Shown: positions 1 to 9,107, counted from the first letter of the stretch. The stretch: 64,000 nucleotides of DNA from Vibrio natriegens NBRC 15636 = ATCC 14048 = DSM 759 (GCF_035621455.1 NZ_CP141823.1:1674001-1738000); one strand, 5' to 3'. Notes: generated from the sequence alone by a model not told the origin. Numbers and translations: made by a program.

Positions 1-102
1 TTATATAATTAATGGTTATTAAAAGAGCCTAAATTTGCATAACTTTATCACCTTCATAAGCTTTGAACATTCATACACCTTTAAACTGAAGTTATTGGCT
101 AA

Positions 103-363
103 CTATATGAAAATAAGGATGACTCTTATTTAATTGATTTAATTATCAGTAATGAGACGCTTTTTCATAACTATCTCAATGAATTGCTCATACACTTTAA
201 GCGTTTTAAAAACTGTATCACCCCGAATCTATTGTTGGAGCTCGGGTTCCAAGGTAGACAAGTAAATTAGACGATTAAACCTAATTACAGTGACCTGATT
301 AAACTCGAAAATACTGTTTTCCTTATCTTGCCTACTTTAGAAAATGGACGATCTACTTTTTAG
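103..363 (+). pseudogene. decayed coding remnant, family not recognised
   Basis: This frame stays open from 103 to 363 except for one TAG at 268-270, and protein-like sequence continues in the same frame beyond that stop (for example PNLLLEL before it and LIKLENTVFL after it). There is no ATG at the start. The stretch before about 105 continues the protein-like reading in another frame (SYTFKLKLLANYM), which points to a frameshift. The pattern fits the C-terminal half of a gene carrying a frameshift and a nonsense mutation. A regulator C-terminal domain is possible, but I do not recognise the family. Confidence 0.35.
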
Positions 364-498
364 CAATATATTGAGGTTTAAGAAGCAGATCATTGTAACT
401 GGATAATAGCTACTCTAAATAAACGTTTAAGTATGAGGAGCTTGGGTGTCTTATTCAATACTCGCAAGTGCTCATGCAAAACGTATGAGGCAACTTGT

Positions 499-1884
499 AT
501 GAAAAGTATCGAAAGCGCTAAGGTCGAAGACTTTATAAAACATTTCGGTGGTGAGGCTATTTTACCTGATGATGCGTCTTATGATGAGGTTCGTAAAATT
601 TGGAACGGCATGATAGACCGCAAGCCCGGTATGATCGCTCGCTGTAAATCGGCGGAAGATGTTGTGTTGTCAGTGAATTTCGCTAGAGAAAACAATTTGC
701 TCGTCTCTGTTCGAGGAGGAGGGCACAACATTGCTGGTAATGCCGTGTGTGATGATGGTTTGATGATAGACTTAACTCTTCTTAACGAGGTTCAGGTCTA
801 TCCGTCAGCACAAAAGGCGATTGTCGGACCCGGTTGTACCCTTGGTGACATCGATGCGAAGACACAAAATTATGGTCTGGCCACTCCTGTAGGTATTAAT
901 TCTACGACGGGTATTGCTGGTTTAACGCTAGGTGGCGGCTTTGGCTGGCTAAGTCGTAAATATGGTATGACGATTGATAGCTTGGTATCTGCGAACGTGG
1001 TGACAGCAGATGGGCGTCAATTGCTTGCTAGTGAGACAGAAAATCAAGATTTATTCTGGGCACTTCGGGGGGGCGGTGGTAACTTTGGCATCGTTACTCA
1101 ATTTGAGTTCCAGCTTCACCCTGTTGGTCCTGATGTACTTAGCGGCCTGATCGTATTCCCATTTAGTCAAGCCAAGTCCGTCATTAGTCAATTCGCCCAA
1201 TTCACGAAAACCGCTCCAGAAGAACTCAGTGTTTGGATGGTTAGCCGTAAAGCGCCACCTTTACCTTTTTTGCCGGAAGAGGTTCATGGTAAAGAGGTCG
1301 TCGTTCTTGCCATTTGTTATGCGGGAGATCCTTCCGAGGGTGAAAAGCTGATTGAACCGCTTCGGTCATTTGGTGATGCTCATGGTGAGCACATCGGTGT
1401 ACAACCTTTTGCCGCATGGCAGCAAGCCTTTGATCCACTTTTAACGCCGGGTGCACGTAATTATTGGAAGTCACATAACTTTACCGAGCTCAGCGAAGGG
1501 GTGATAGACGCTGCTATCGAATACGCAGGGAAATTACCGTCACCTCAATGTGAGATTTTTATCGCCTCTCTAGGCTGTGCCGCTTCCCGCCCTGCGCCTG
1601 AATCGATGGCGTATTCTTGTCGTGATGCTGAGTACGTTCTTAATGTCCACGGGCGTTGGGATGCCGCGGAGGATGATGAAAAATGCATTACTTGGGCGCG
1701 TGATTTCTTCGCGAAAACCAGACCTTTTGCCAGTGGCGGTGCTTACATCAACTTCCTGACTCAGGACGAGTCGGAACGCACCGAGTCTGCTTATGGCCCA
1801 ACGTACGCACGTCTTCAGGAAATAAAGAAAAAGTATGATCCGAATAACTTATTCAGAATGAATCAGAATATTCCTCCGCAATAA
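499..1884 (+). CDS. FAD-linked oxidase of the BBE (berberine bridge enzyme-like) family
   Basis: Flavoprotein oxidase or dehydrogenase with an N-terminal FAD-binding_4 domain (residues about 30-210) and a C-terminal BBE domain ending with the typical YDPNNLFRMNQNI. The RGGGHNIAG motif supplies His76, the expected 8-alpha-histidyl FAD attachment site. The second, cysteine attachment site of bicovalent BBE enzymes is not seen: that loop reads PVGINSTTGIAG. A single covalent FAD bond is therefore likely. Substrates in the family are sugars, alcohols or aromatic compounds, and the substrate here is unknown. I chose the ATG at 499 because TGAGG lies 9 bases upstream; an in-frame start at 433 would add 22 residues that do not resemble the family. 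The gene stands alone, with remnants on both sides and no obvious terminator. Confidence 0.85.
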   Translation: MKSIESAKVEDFIKHFGGEAILPDDASYDEVRKIWNGMIDRKPGMIARCKSAEDVVLSVNFARENNLLVSVRGGGHNIAGNAVCDDGLMIDLTLLNEVQVYPSAQKAIVGPGCTLGDIDAKTQNYGLATPVGINSTTGIAGLTLGGGFGWLSRKYGMTIDSLVSANVVTADGRQLLASETENQDLFWALRGGGGNFGIVTQFEFQLHPVGPDVLSGLIVFPFSQAKSVISQFAQFTKTAPEELSVWMVSRKAPPLPFLPEEVHGKEVVVLAICYAGDPSEGEKLIEPLRSFGDAHGEHIGVQPFAAWQQAFDPLLTPGARNYWKSHNFTELSEGVIDAAIEYAGKLPSPQCEIFIASLGCAASRPAPESMAYSCRDAEYVLNVHGRWDAAEDDEKCITWARDFFAKTRPFASGGAYINFLTQDESERTESAYGPTYARLQEIKKKYDPNNLFRMNQNIPPQ

Positions 1885-1917
1885 TATTTAGTTTCGGATA
1901 TGTCTAACTCGTTCTAA

Positions 1918-2088
1918 TTCAATGCCCTGATAGCTCAAGGAGTTGCGCTATTAGAACGTTGGCTGATTACAGCGGCACGTCGCATTACTAAAGGTTCCCC
2001 CATTACTGATTATGAATTTATCCAAGTGGTGGGGGACACCACGGCGAGTAAATCGCAATCCAATCCAAAGGTTACCTCCTGCACTTAA
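1918..2088 (+). pseudogene. possible coding remnant, unrecognised
   Basis: A frame opens directly after a TAA at 1915 and runs to a TAA at 2086 without an ATG. It reads like protein (ALIAQGVALLERWLITAARR near the front, then ITDYEFIQVVGDT). It may be a leftover internal fragment of a lost gene, but no family can be named. The rest of the spacer up to 2210 shows nothing else. Confidence 0.2.
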
Positions 2089-2212
2089 TCACGTCTCAAC
2101 TCATCGTTTTTGATGCACTTTCTTATTTACTCGACTCTGTAATTTGTTTACTCATCAAACCAGTCATATGCTCTGAGATGCTGTAATTTACACATACAAT
2201 AATTTAACAAAA

Positions 2213-2247
2213 TATATTTTTATACATATATATTGCATAAAACACAC
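2213..2247 (+). promoter_or_regulatory. candidate pair of ArgR operator boxes upstream of artP
   Basis: Two degenerate ARG-box cores lie at 2213-2226 (TATAT-TTTT-ATACA) and 2234-2247 (TGCAT-AAAA-CACAC); the known core is TGAAT-N4-ATTCA. Their centres are 21 bp apart, the spacing at which ArgR hexamers bind box pairs in enterics. They lie about 50-80 bp before artP, the expected place for arginine repression of an arginine uptake operon. Each box alone is weak; the spacing and position support the call. Confidence 0.4.
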
Positions 2248-2294
2248 TTATTGGTAATATTAACGCCCGATGACAATTAATGCGGTATGACAGC

Positions 2295-3023
2295 ATGAGT
2301 ATTCAGGTTTGCGGGATCAACAAATCCTACGGTGATACACAAGTTCTTCACGATGTCAGTTTTAATTGTGAAAGCGGTGAAACATTGGTGTTATTAGGCC
2401 CAAGCGGCGCAGGGAAAAGCTCTCTGCTGCGCGTTCTCAACCTTTTAGAAGGTGCAGATAATGGCCAGTTAAACATCGCGAATGACGCTTTCGACTTTTC
2501 AACTGAAATTAAAGAAAAGCATGGTTTAGCGCTTCGCCGTAAAGTCGGTATGGTGTTCCAGCAATACAACCTTTGGCCTCATATGACGGTGATGGAGAAC
2601 TTGATTGAAGCACCAGTCAAAGTCTCTGGCATGGCAAAAGATGAAGCTAAACAGCAGGCGATGCAGATTTTAGCGACCTTACATTTGGCCGATAAAGCGG
2701 ATGCTTGGCCAATGCAGCTATCCGGTGGTCAACAGCAGCGAGTTGCGATAGCACGTGCTTTGATGATGAAACCAGAAGTTCTTTTGTTTGATGAGCCAAC
2801 GGCTGCGCTTGATCCTGAGATTACGAACCAAGTAGTTAAGATCATTAAAGATTTAAGTGGCACGGGCATTACTCAGGTTGTGGTGACACACGAAGTGGAT
2901 TTTGCCAAAAAGATTGCCAGCCATGTTTTGTACCTTGAGAAAGGGCATATTGTTGAGCATGGTACAAACGACGCCTTTACCAATCCGCAGACGACTCAGT
3001 TTGCTGATTATTTAAAACATTAA
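2295..3023 (+). CDS. artP: arginine ABC transporter ATP-binding protein ArtP
   Basis: Cytoplasmic ATPase of the high-affinity arginine importer, 242 residues, the usual length. It carries Walker A GPSGAGKSS, the signature LSGGQQQR, Walker B LLFDEPTAALD and the switch His in VVVTHE. N-terminal MSIQVCGINKSYG and the FQQYNLWPH stretch closely match enterobacterial ArtP rather than the general GlnQ group. I chose the ATG at 2295 over one at 2280 because MSIQ matches the family start. It is the first gene of artP-artI-artQ-artM, with a hairpin between it and artI. The ArgR-like boxes upstream suggest repression by arginine. Confidence 0.93.
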   Translation: MSIQVCGINKSYGDTQVLHDVSFNCESGETLVLLGPSGAGKSSLLRVLNLLEGADNGQLNIANDAFDFSTEIKEKHGLALRRKVGMVFQQYNLWPHMTVMENLIEAPVKVSGMAKDEAKQQAMQILATLHLADKADAWPMQLSGGQQQRVAIARALMMKPEVLLFDEPTAALDPEITNQVVKIIKDLSGTGITQVVVTHEVDFAKKIASHVLYLEKGHIVEHGTNDAFTNPQTTQFADYLKH

Positions 3024-3075
3024 AAAATGTATACCCATAAAAGGGTGTAGCTATAAACAACCATCACAGATGACC

Positions 3076-3098
3076 GGCTGTCATTGCGAGTGTCAGCC
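3076..3098 (+). repeat. intercistronic hairpin between artP and artI
   Basis: Arms GGCTGTCA (3076-3083) and TGTCAGCC (3091-3098) pair at 7 of 8 positions across a 7-base loop. The hairpin sits 25 bp before artI. Such elements often protect the downstream message and raise the binding protein above the membrane parts; that role is inferred here. Confidence 0.4.
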
Positions 3099-3123
3099 CA
3101 AGACGTACACACGGAGTATTGCA

Positions 3124-3855
3124 ATGAAAAAGATTTTACTAGCTTCACTAATCGGCCTTATGTCTGCAAATGCAGCAGCTCAAGAAGAAATCAAATTCGC
3201 GATGGAAGCGACGTACGCACCATTCGAATACATGGATGAAAATAACCAAATCCAAGGCTTCGATGTGGATCTTGCGAACGCACTTTGTAAAGAAATGGAA
3301 ACAAAATGTAGCTTCTACAACCAAGCTTTTGACAGCTTGATTCCTGCATTAAAATTCAAACGTTACGATGCGGCTATCTCAGCGATGGACATCACTGATG
3401 CGCGTTTAGAGCAAGTAAACTTTTCTGATTCGTACTACGACAACTCAGCTGCATTCGTTTCTGTGAAAGGCAAAGTTGCGGATAAAACTCAGCTAGAAGG
3501 CAAGCGTGTCGGTGTACAAAATGGTACCACTCACCAAACATACCTGCTTGAGCAGCTTCCTGGTGTGACTGCGGTTCCTTATGCAAGCTACCAAGACGCA
3601 TTCATCGATATGAAAAACGGACGTATTGATTCTGTTTTCGGTGATACAGCCGTTGTCGCTGAATGGTTTAAGAAAGAAGATAACCTGACTTACGTTGGCG
3701 AACGTGTAACGAATGCGAAGTACTTCGGTAACGGTTTTGGTATCGCGGTAAACAAAGACAATGAAGAACTTGTAAACAAACTGAATACTGCGCTTAAAAC
3801 CGTAAAAGCAAACGGTCAATATGACGTGATCTTCAACAAGTACTTCGGTAACTAA
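3124..3855 (+). CDS. artI: periplasmic arginine-binding protein of the Art transporter
   Basis: Family 3 extracellular solute-binding protein, 243 residues. The signal peptide MKKILLASLIGLMSANAAAQ has an AxA site near residues 17-19. The mature start EIKFAMEATYAPFEYMDENN and the segments IQGFDVDLANALC and YDAAISAMDIT are the hallmark ligand-binding elements of polar amino-acid binding proteins, closest to ArtI/ArtJ. I chose the ATG at 3124 because GGAG lies just upstream and the signal peptide then starts correctly; a longer start at 3070 would bury it. It delivers L-arginine to ArtQM. ArtI versus ArtJ cannot be settled from sequence alone. Confidence 0.9.
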   Translation: MKKILLASLIGLMSANAAAQEEIKFAMEATYAPFEYMDENNQIQGFDVDLANALCKEMETKCSFYNQAFDSLIPALKFKRYDAAISAMDITDARLEQVNFSDSYYDNSAAFVSVKGKVADKTQLEGKRVGVQNGTTHQTYLLEQLPGVTAVPYASYQDAFIDMKNGRIDSVFGDTAVVAEWFKKEDNLTYVGERVTNAKYFGNGFGIAVNKDNEELVNKLNTALKTVKANGQYDVIFNKYFGN

Positions 3856-3856
3856 T

Positions 3857-4546
3857 ATGGTGTTAACGGGTTACTCTTTATCGCTTGTGCAAGCTAGTTG
3901 GATGACAGTCCAGTTAGCTTTTACAAGTCTGTTAGTCGGTTTGATTCTGGCAGTGTTATTCGCCAGCGGTGAAATGTCTCGTCGTTTATTCGTGAAATGG
4001 CCAACAACAGCCTTTGTCACGGTGATTCGCGGATTGCCAGAGCTTCTTGTTGTGTTGTTCATCTATTTTGGCTCAACACAGGTTCTGTTTTTGATCACCG
4101 GTGACTTTATTGAAGTTAGCCCGTTTTTGTCTGGTGTGATTGCGCTGTCATTGATCTTCGCCTCTTACGCTTCTCAGACGTTGCGTGGTGCTCTCAAAGC
4201 GGTCGGAAAAGGGCAGAGAGAAGCAGCGAGCGCGCTGGGGATCGGTCCGATTCACGCCTTTGTACGCGTTGTTTTGCCCCAAGCGGTAAGACACGCTTTA
4301 CCAGGGCTCACTAACCAGTGGTTGGTGTTGCTCAAAGATACCGCATTGGTTTCTCTGATTGGTGTGACTGACCTTCTTAAGCAAGCTCAGCTTACATCTG
4401 CTGCGACACACGAGGCGTTTACTTGGTACGCGACAGCGGCTGCCGTTTATTTGGTGATTACTTTGATAACACAACGAGCGGTGAAGCTAATCGATAAGAA
4501 GTTTTCGGTTAAAGGAATCAGCATGGGTCAGGAGGCTACCGCATGA
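3857..4546 (+). CDS. artQ: arginine ABC transporter permease ArtQ
   Basis: Inner-membrane permease of 229 residues with about five hydrophobic segments. The EAA loop (QREAASALGIGPIHAFVRVVLPQ) contacts ArtP. The segments RGLPELLVVLFIYFGS and NQWLVLLKDTALVSLI match ArtQ of enterics closely. The ATG begins one base after the artI stop, and the end overlaps artM by four bases (ATGA), so the genes are translated together. With ArtM it forms the heterodimeric channel for arginine uptake. Confidence 0.93.
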   Translation: MVLTGYSLSLVQASWMTVQLAFTSLLVGLILAVLFASGEMSRRLFVKWPTTAFVTVIRGLPELLVVLFIYFGSTQVLFLITGDFIEVSPFLSGVIALSLIFASYASQTLRGALKAVGKGQREAASALGIGPIHAFVRVVLPQAVRHALPGLTNQWLVLLKDTALVSLIGVTDLLKQAQLTSAATHEAFTWYATAAAVYLVITLITQRAVKLIDKKFSVKGISMGQEATA

Positions 4547-5211
4547 ACGAACAACACGTTTGGCAATTGCTTGAAGGTCTTGGCACCAGCATCCAACTGA
4601 CCGCAGCGTCGTTGGTTGTCGGCTGTATCCTTGCTTTGTTGATGACACTAACGTTGATTCTGCGTACGCCAGGCTTGCATTGGTTGAGTCGAGGCATCAT
4701 TACCTTGTTTACGGGAACACCACTGTTGGTACAGATTTTTCTGGTCTACTACGGCCCAGGGCAATTTGATGTCATCAGGGAGAGCTTCTTGTGGTCATGG
4801 CTAAGCCAGCCATGGTTCTGTGCCATGTTCGCTTTAGCGTTGAATACCGCGTCATACAGTACTCAGTTGTTTAAAGGTGCTTTCAACGCAATTCCATCAG
4901 GCCAGTGGCAAGCTTGTCGTGCGCTCGGCATGAACAAGTCCACTACGTTAAAAGTATTGCTTCCGTATGCGATTCGCCGCGCGGTTCCGGCATATTCCAA
5001 TGAAGTGATCTTGGTCTTCAAGGGGACTTCTCTGGCGAGCACCATCACCATCATGGATCTTATGGGGTACGCGCAGCGTATCAACGCTCAAACTTACGAT
5101 ACGCTTACCGTATTTGGTGTTGCGGGTGCATTCTACTTAACGGTCAACGGCATTCTGACGCTGATTTTCCGTCAGGTAGAGAAGAAAGCTTTAGCATTCG
5201 AAGCTGCATAA
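4543..5211 (+). CDS. artM: arginine ABC transporter permease ArtM
   Basis: Second inner-membrane permease of the importer, 222 residues. It has the FTGTPLLVQIFLVYYGPGQF element and an EAA loop (WQACRALGMNKSTTLKVLLPY) typical of ArtM, plus about five hydrophobic segments. It starts inside the artQ stop (ATGA overlap) and is the last gene of the operon; a strong terminator follows within 30 bp. Confidence 0.93.
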   Translation: MNEQHVWQLLEGLGTSIQLTAASLVVGCILALLMTLTLILRTPGLHWLSRGIITLFTGTPLLVQIFLVYYGPGQFDVIRESFLWSWLSQPWFCAMFALALNTASYSTQLFKGAFNAIPSGQWQACRALGMNKSTTLKVLLPYAIRRAVPAYSNEVILVFKGTSLASTITIMDLMGYAQRINAQTYDTLTVFGVAGAFYLTVNGILTLIFRQVEKKALAFEAA

Positions 5212-5240
5212 CACGCTATTACAAAACGCCATTCAATTTT

Positions 5241-5282
5241 AAATGCCTCTATTCACGGACTCTCGAATAGGGGCATTTTTTT
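5241..5282 (+). terminator. rho-independent terminator of artPIQM
   Basis: AATGCCTCTATTC pairs with GAATAGGGGCATT (one G-T wobble) across a short loop and is followed by a run of seven T. It lies 30 bp after artM. The remaining spacer to 5521 is AT-rich promoter sequence for the next gene, and I see no other gene in it. Confidence 0.85.
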
Positions 5283-5521
5283 GTTTCTCATCCTGTAGAA
5301 AAACAAATGCTACTTGCCATTTAAAGCGATCGCTTCCCGATGATCTTTAGCTACGCAATCTTTATTCCTATCCCCAAATTCACTGACTATCATAATAGTT
5401 ACATGATGTTTTATCGAAAAAACAAAACTGATGTGCCGATTATCATGGACTGAAAAATTTATACTTATTTATCAAATGTATAGTTAATAAATCAGAAAGC
5501 CTTTAATTAATTTGAGGAATA

Positions 5522-6952
5522 ATGATGCAATTACTTGAATCCTTTTTTGGTATTATCGGAGACCTCACATGGGGTTGGGCTCTTGTCCCGTTCCTCGTGA
5601 TCTTTGGTCTATTCTTTACGATCGTAACTGACTTTGTTCAATTCCGGTTCTTCAAGCGAATGTTTCGCGTATTGCTGACGAAAAACCAGACTTCAGATGA
5701 AAAAGCTATCTCTGGTCGTGAAGCGCTTTTACTCTCTATTGGTGGACGTGTAGGTGGCGGTAACATCGCTGGTGTTGCTGTTGCAATCACGCTTGGTGGG
5801 CCGGGAGCCGTCTTCTGGATGTGGGCGGTGGCATTGGTTGGTATGGCGACCAGTTTGGTCGAATGTTCTCTCGCTCAGCTTTATAAACGAAAGGAAGGCA
5901 ATGATTTTCGTGGCGGTGCTGCGCGTACGATTATTCATGGTCTTGGTGAGGACTATCGTTGGCTCGCCTACGTTTATGCGGTTTGTCTGATCGCTTCTTT
6001 CGCTATCGGATTTAATGCATTTCAGGGCAATACCGTTGCAGGTGCCGCTTCAGACAGCCTTGGTATTGACCGTTTGTACACTGGTGTGTTTCTTTCTATT
6101 GCTGTTGGATTCATTATCTATGGTGGTATCCATCGTATTGCGAAAGCGGCCGATGTTATCGTTCCAATCATGGCGGTTGCGTATGTTGCCTTAGCGTTGC
6201 TTGTCATCATTATCAACATTGCGGAGCTCCCAGGCGTTATTATGACTATCGTTAAAAATGCTTTCGGTATTGAGGAAGTCGTGGGCGGTGGTATGGGGGC
6301 TGCGTTGGCTAACGGTCTACGACGAGGTTTGTTCTCAAATGAAGCGGGTTTAGGTTCAGCGCCTAATGTCGCGGCAACGGCAGATGTATCTCATCCTATA
6401 AGTCAGGGGATTACTCAGTCACTGTCCGTATTTATCGATACGATTGTTGTATGTAGCTGTACCGCCTTCGTGATTCTACTCGGAGATGTCTATGTGCCGG
6501 GAGCCGAAGGTGTTGATGGCGTTGTCCTTACTCAACAGTCTTTGGTGTCTCACCTCGGTCAGTGGTCTCAGTACTATCTAACCGGTGCTATTTTGTTGTT
6601 CTCGTTTAGTTCGGTTATCTACAACTACTATCTGGGTGAAAACGCACTTACCTTTATGTCTCAGCGCAAATTGTCGCTGCACATTTTACGAATTGCCGTT
6701 ATAGCTATCGTATTTGTTGGCGCGGTTGCACCAGGCGCGACTTCAGTATTTTTCTTCTCTGACCCGATGATGGGGATACTCGCCATCGTAAACTTGCTGG
6801 CATTGATTATGCTATTCCCAACCGCAATGCGTTTGTTAAAGGATTACAGGAAGAAACTTGCTGCCGGTGCTGAGCATCCGGAATTCAATCCCGATGAGTT
6901 CCCTGATTTGGATATTGACCGCACGGCTTGGGTACCGAAAAATAAAAAATAG
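5522..6952 (+). CDS. sodium:alanine/glycine symporter (AGCS family)
   Basis: Inner-membrane Na+-coupled transporter for alanine or glycine, 476 residues with about 10-11 hydrophobic helices. Family marks are GGRVGGGNIAGVAVAITLGGPGAVFWMW near residues 75-100 and the conserved NGLRRGLFSNEAGLGSAP near residues 265-285. A charged cytoplasmic tail ends it. ATGs at 5522 and 5525 are both possible; TGAGG lies about 7 bases before the first. It forms its own transcription unit after the art terminator. Which amino acid is preferred cannot be told. Confidence 0.9.
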   Translation: MMQLLESFFGIIGDLTWGWALVPFLVIFGLFFTIVTDFVQFRFFKRMFRVLLTKNQTSDEKAISGREALLLSIGGRVGGGNIAGVAVAITLGGPGAVFWMWAVALVGMATSLVECSLAQLYKRKEGNDFRGGAARTIIHGLGEDYRWLAYVYAVCLIASFAIGFNAFQGNTVAGAASDSLGIDRLYTGVFLSIAVGFIIYGGIHRIAKAADVIVPIMAVAYVALALLVIIINIAELPGVIMTIVKNAFGIEEVVGGGMGAALANGLRRGLFSNEAGLGSAPNVAATADVSHPISQGITQSLSVFIDTIVVCSCTAFVILLGDVYVPGAEGVDGVVLTQQSLVSHLGQWSQYYLTGAILLFSFSSVIYNYYLGENALTFMSQRKLSLHILRIAVIAIVFVGAVAPGATSVFFFSDPMMGILAIVNLLALIMLFPTAMRLLKDYRKKLAAGAEHPEFNPDEFPDLDIDRTAWVPKNKK

Positions 6953-7024
6953 CAAACCTGCTTTTCAATCCTGTTGAGATTACTTAGAAGGGGAGAGAGC
7001 GTTAATCGCGTTTGTTATAGTCAC

Positions 7025-7049
7025 GAGTCAGGGAGCCTATCCCTGACTC
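7025..7049. repeat. perfect 9-bp inverted repeat over the thpR stop codon
   Basis: GAGTCAGGG (7025-7033) and CCCTGACTC (7041-7049) form a strong stem with a 7-base loop containing the thpR stop. It lies between the convergent symporter and thpR genes. There is no T-run on either side, so it may be a factor-dependent or mRNA-end-stabilising hairpin rather than a classic terminator. Confidence 0.45.
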
Positions 7050-7567
7050 TGAAGCACCTCATCGACAACTCGATAAGCTAGCTTATTGTCAACGTATATA
7101 CTTTCCATTAGCGCAATTGAATAAACATCAACGTGTCGCGCCTTAACATCGACGTACTTTAGCTGTGTATCGCCAGTATCATGACGGAAAAGCGTAATAT
7201 GGGGCATATACTTTTTTGCTTCAGTAGCAAAGCCTTGTGCTTTCAGTGCTGTCGTCAATTCTCTTTGTAAATTCATTAATGCGCGATTGCTTGCTATTCC
7301 CATCCAAACCAACCGACTTCGTTTTTGGTGAAACGCACCTAAATGATCGATTTGTAGACCATCACATTTTGATTTCAACTGACGCAAGATACGGATTAAC
7401 TTTTGCTTCTGCTCTTGCGTCGCTTCACCGACAAAAGCCAACGTGAGATGGAGGTTCGCTGTACGAGTATGTCGGCCATTTATACCGCTTGAACGCAATA
7501 AATTTTGGTACGTCATTAAGTTGCGCTTTGTATCATCATCAAAGGTCAGTGCAAAAAATAACCGCAT
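7037..7567 (-). CDS. thpR: RNA 2',3'-cyclic phosphodiesterase (LigT/ThpR)
   Basis: Two-histidine phosphoesterase acting on RNA ends (2',3'-cyclic phosphate hydrolysis, historically '2'-5' RNA ligase'). Both catalytic HxT motifs are present, His40-Leu-Thr42 in HLTLAFVG and His123-Ile-Thr125 in HITLFR. At 176 residues it has the family length. The start at 7567 has GAGAGG upstream and gives the family N-terminus MRLFFAL. A GTG at 7606 overlapping the stop of the upstream LysR gene is possible but adds an unlike extension. It is probably co-transcribed with that LysR gene. Confidence 0.88.
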   Translation of the reverse strand: MRLFFALTFDDDTKRNLMTYQNLLRSSGINGRHTRTANLHLTLAFVGEATQEQKQKLIRILRQLKSKCDGLQIDHLGAFHQKRSRLVWMGIASNRALMNLQRELTTALKAQGFATEAKKYMPHITLFRHDTGDTQLKYVDVKARHVDVYSIALMESIYVDNKLAYRVVDEVLQSQG

Positions 7568-7602
7568 AAAACGCCCTCTCAAACCAGAATCGGTGTTTGT
7601 GG

Positions 7603-8493
7603 TCACTGGATTACTTTAAGAATACTATTGATTATACTTTGGGTCTGTTCGTTCATTTTTACAGTAGACGGCAAGCACACGCAGAGTTCTTCTTCTAGTC
7701 GTTTGTCTTTCAGTGGCGTAAACGCCAATTCACCATTCATCACTTGTTTTTCAATGTCATACCAAGTCATAAAACTGACTCCGGCACCTTCACGAACCAG
7801 GCTAGCAAGCAAATTAAACGAATTGCTTGTGGCGGAAATATCAAAGCTACTGTTCTGTCTCAGGATCTCCGAATAAAGACGCGTATGCACTGATAAGTTT
7901 TTGTCAGGAAAGCAAAGTGGCCATTTGAGGCACTCGTACAATTCTATGGATTTCGTTTTTTCATCGAATAGTTTTGGGAGGTGGACCAGCCCAATCTTAG
8001 TCCTGTGCCGTGCTGCAAATTGGATTTTTTCATGTCTGGCGACGTTAAACGCGATAATGAAATCCAATTGATTATCCAAAAGCAAGTTTGTCAGTGTTTG
8101 TGTGTCTCCGGTTGTAAAGTGAACACGTAAATTGTCGAATTGAGAGGAAAGCAAATTGTAAAGTTTAGGCAGAACACTGTGGCTTAGGCAGTCAACTGCG
8201 CCGATACGTAGTTGAATTAAGTTTTGCTGAGCCTCTTCCTTTAAGCTCCGTCGAAAGCGGTTTTCTTCAGTAATCCATTGTTGCGCTTGTTTATAAAGCG
8301 CCTGACCTTGCTCCGTTAGCTCAATCCCTTTTGGGAGTCTCACAAGTAATTGAGTACCGAAATCTTCTTCAAGAATATTCATCTGACGGCTCAACGCTGA
8401 CGCGGCAATATGCAGCTTTTCTGCGGCTTTACGTACAGATTTTTCGTGTGCGATGACGACAAACGATCGAATTTCTTTTGTTAATGCAGACAT
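7603..8493 (-). CDS. LysR-family transcriptional regulator
   Basis: 296-residue DNA-binding regulator with an N-terminal winged HTH (SVRKAAEKLHIAASALSRQMNILEEDFGTQLLVR) and a C-terminal effector-binding domain. It is divergent from the nucleoside deaminase gene across 143 bp. Inverted CTAATAT (8496-8502) and ATATTAG (8527-8533) lie just upstream of it, a plausible binding region. The usual LysR arrangement suggests it controls itself and the deaminase, possibly in answer to a purine or pyrimidine; that is inference. Just downstream on the same strand is thpR. Confidence 0.88.
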   Translation of the reverse strand: MSALTKEIRSFVVIAHEKSVRKAAEKLHIAASALSRQMNILEEDFGTQLLVRLPKGIELTEQGQALYKQAQQWITEENRFRRSLKEEAQQNLIQLRIGAVDCLSHSVLPKLYNLLSSQFDNLRVHFTTGDTQTLTNLLLDNQLDFIIAFNVARHEKIQFAARHRTKIGLVHLPKLFDEKTKSIELYECLKWPLCFPDKNLSVHTRLYSEILRQNSSFDISATSNSFNLLASLVREGAGVSFMTWYDIEKQVMNGELAFTPLKDKRLEEELCVCLPSTVKMNEQTQSIINSILKVIQ

Positions 8494-8636
8494 GACTAAT
8501 ATCCGAGAATAAAAATACTGTTCTAAATATTAGCACGCAGCTTTCTAAACGTTCTAGTTTGAATAACGGTTACGCTCTCTTATAGTGTTTTCAGATTCAA
8601 TAAGGGACTTAAAAACATCAATATATGGAGTTAGTG

Positions 8637-9107
8637 ATGAAACACGACATTGAAAATCTGAAACTCACCATTGAGTTAGCAAAATTGAGTGTGGAAAGTG
8701 GGAATCATCCTTTTGGCGCAATGTTGATTGGTCCAGACGGAGAAATACTGATTCGTTCTGGTAACACTTATCAGCAAGATAAGGGAGTTGGTCATGCTGA
8801 GTCCAATGTCGCTCGCCTTGCCTCTCGTCAATATAAACCGGAATTTCTAGAGAAGTGTACGTTAGTGACATCAGTCGAACCTTGTTGTATGTGTGCCGGT
8901 TCGATTTACTGGGCTGGTATTGGTAGCGTGGTGTTTGGGCTTACAGAAAAGCGTCTTGCTGAATTAACCGGCGACAACCCTGAAAACTTAACGCTAGATT
9001 TAGCCTGCCGGGATGTATTCATGGCTGGACAGCGCAAAGTTGAAGTCCGTGGGCCATACGTTCAGCTAGAGGAAGAGATTGCTGCTGACCATATTGGTTT
9101 TTGGTAA
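8637..9107 (+). CDS. nucleoside/nucleobase deaminase (CMP/dCMP deaminase zinc fold)
   Basis: Cytoplasmic zinc hydrolase that removes an amino group from a purine or pyrimidine base. The zinc and catalytic residues are intact: His53-Ala-Glu55, then PCCMC with Cys83 and Cys86. At 156 residues, with the CRDVFMAGQRKVEVRGP tail, it resembles guanine-deaminase-like nucleoside deaminases more than the tRNA adenosine deaminase TadA, though I cannot assign the base. The start at 8637 has GGAG at 8627-8630; an ATG at 8625 lies before that site. It is divergent from a LysR gene that is probably its regulator. Confidence 0.85.
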   Translation: MKHDIENLKLTIELAKLSVESGNHPFGAMLIGPDGEILIRSGNTYQQDKGVGHAESNVARLASRQYKPEFLEKCTLVTSVEPCCMCAGSIYWAGIGSVVFGLTEKRLAELTGDNPENLTLDLACRDVFMAGQRKVEVRGPYVQLEEEIAADHIGFW

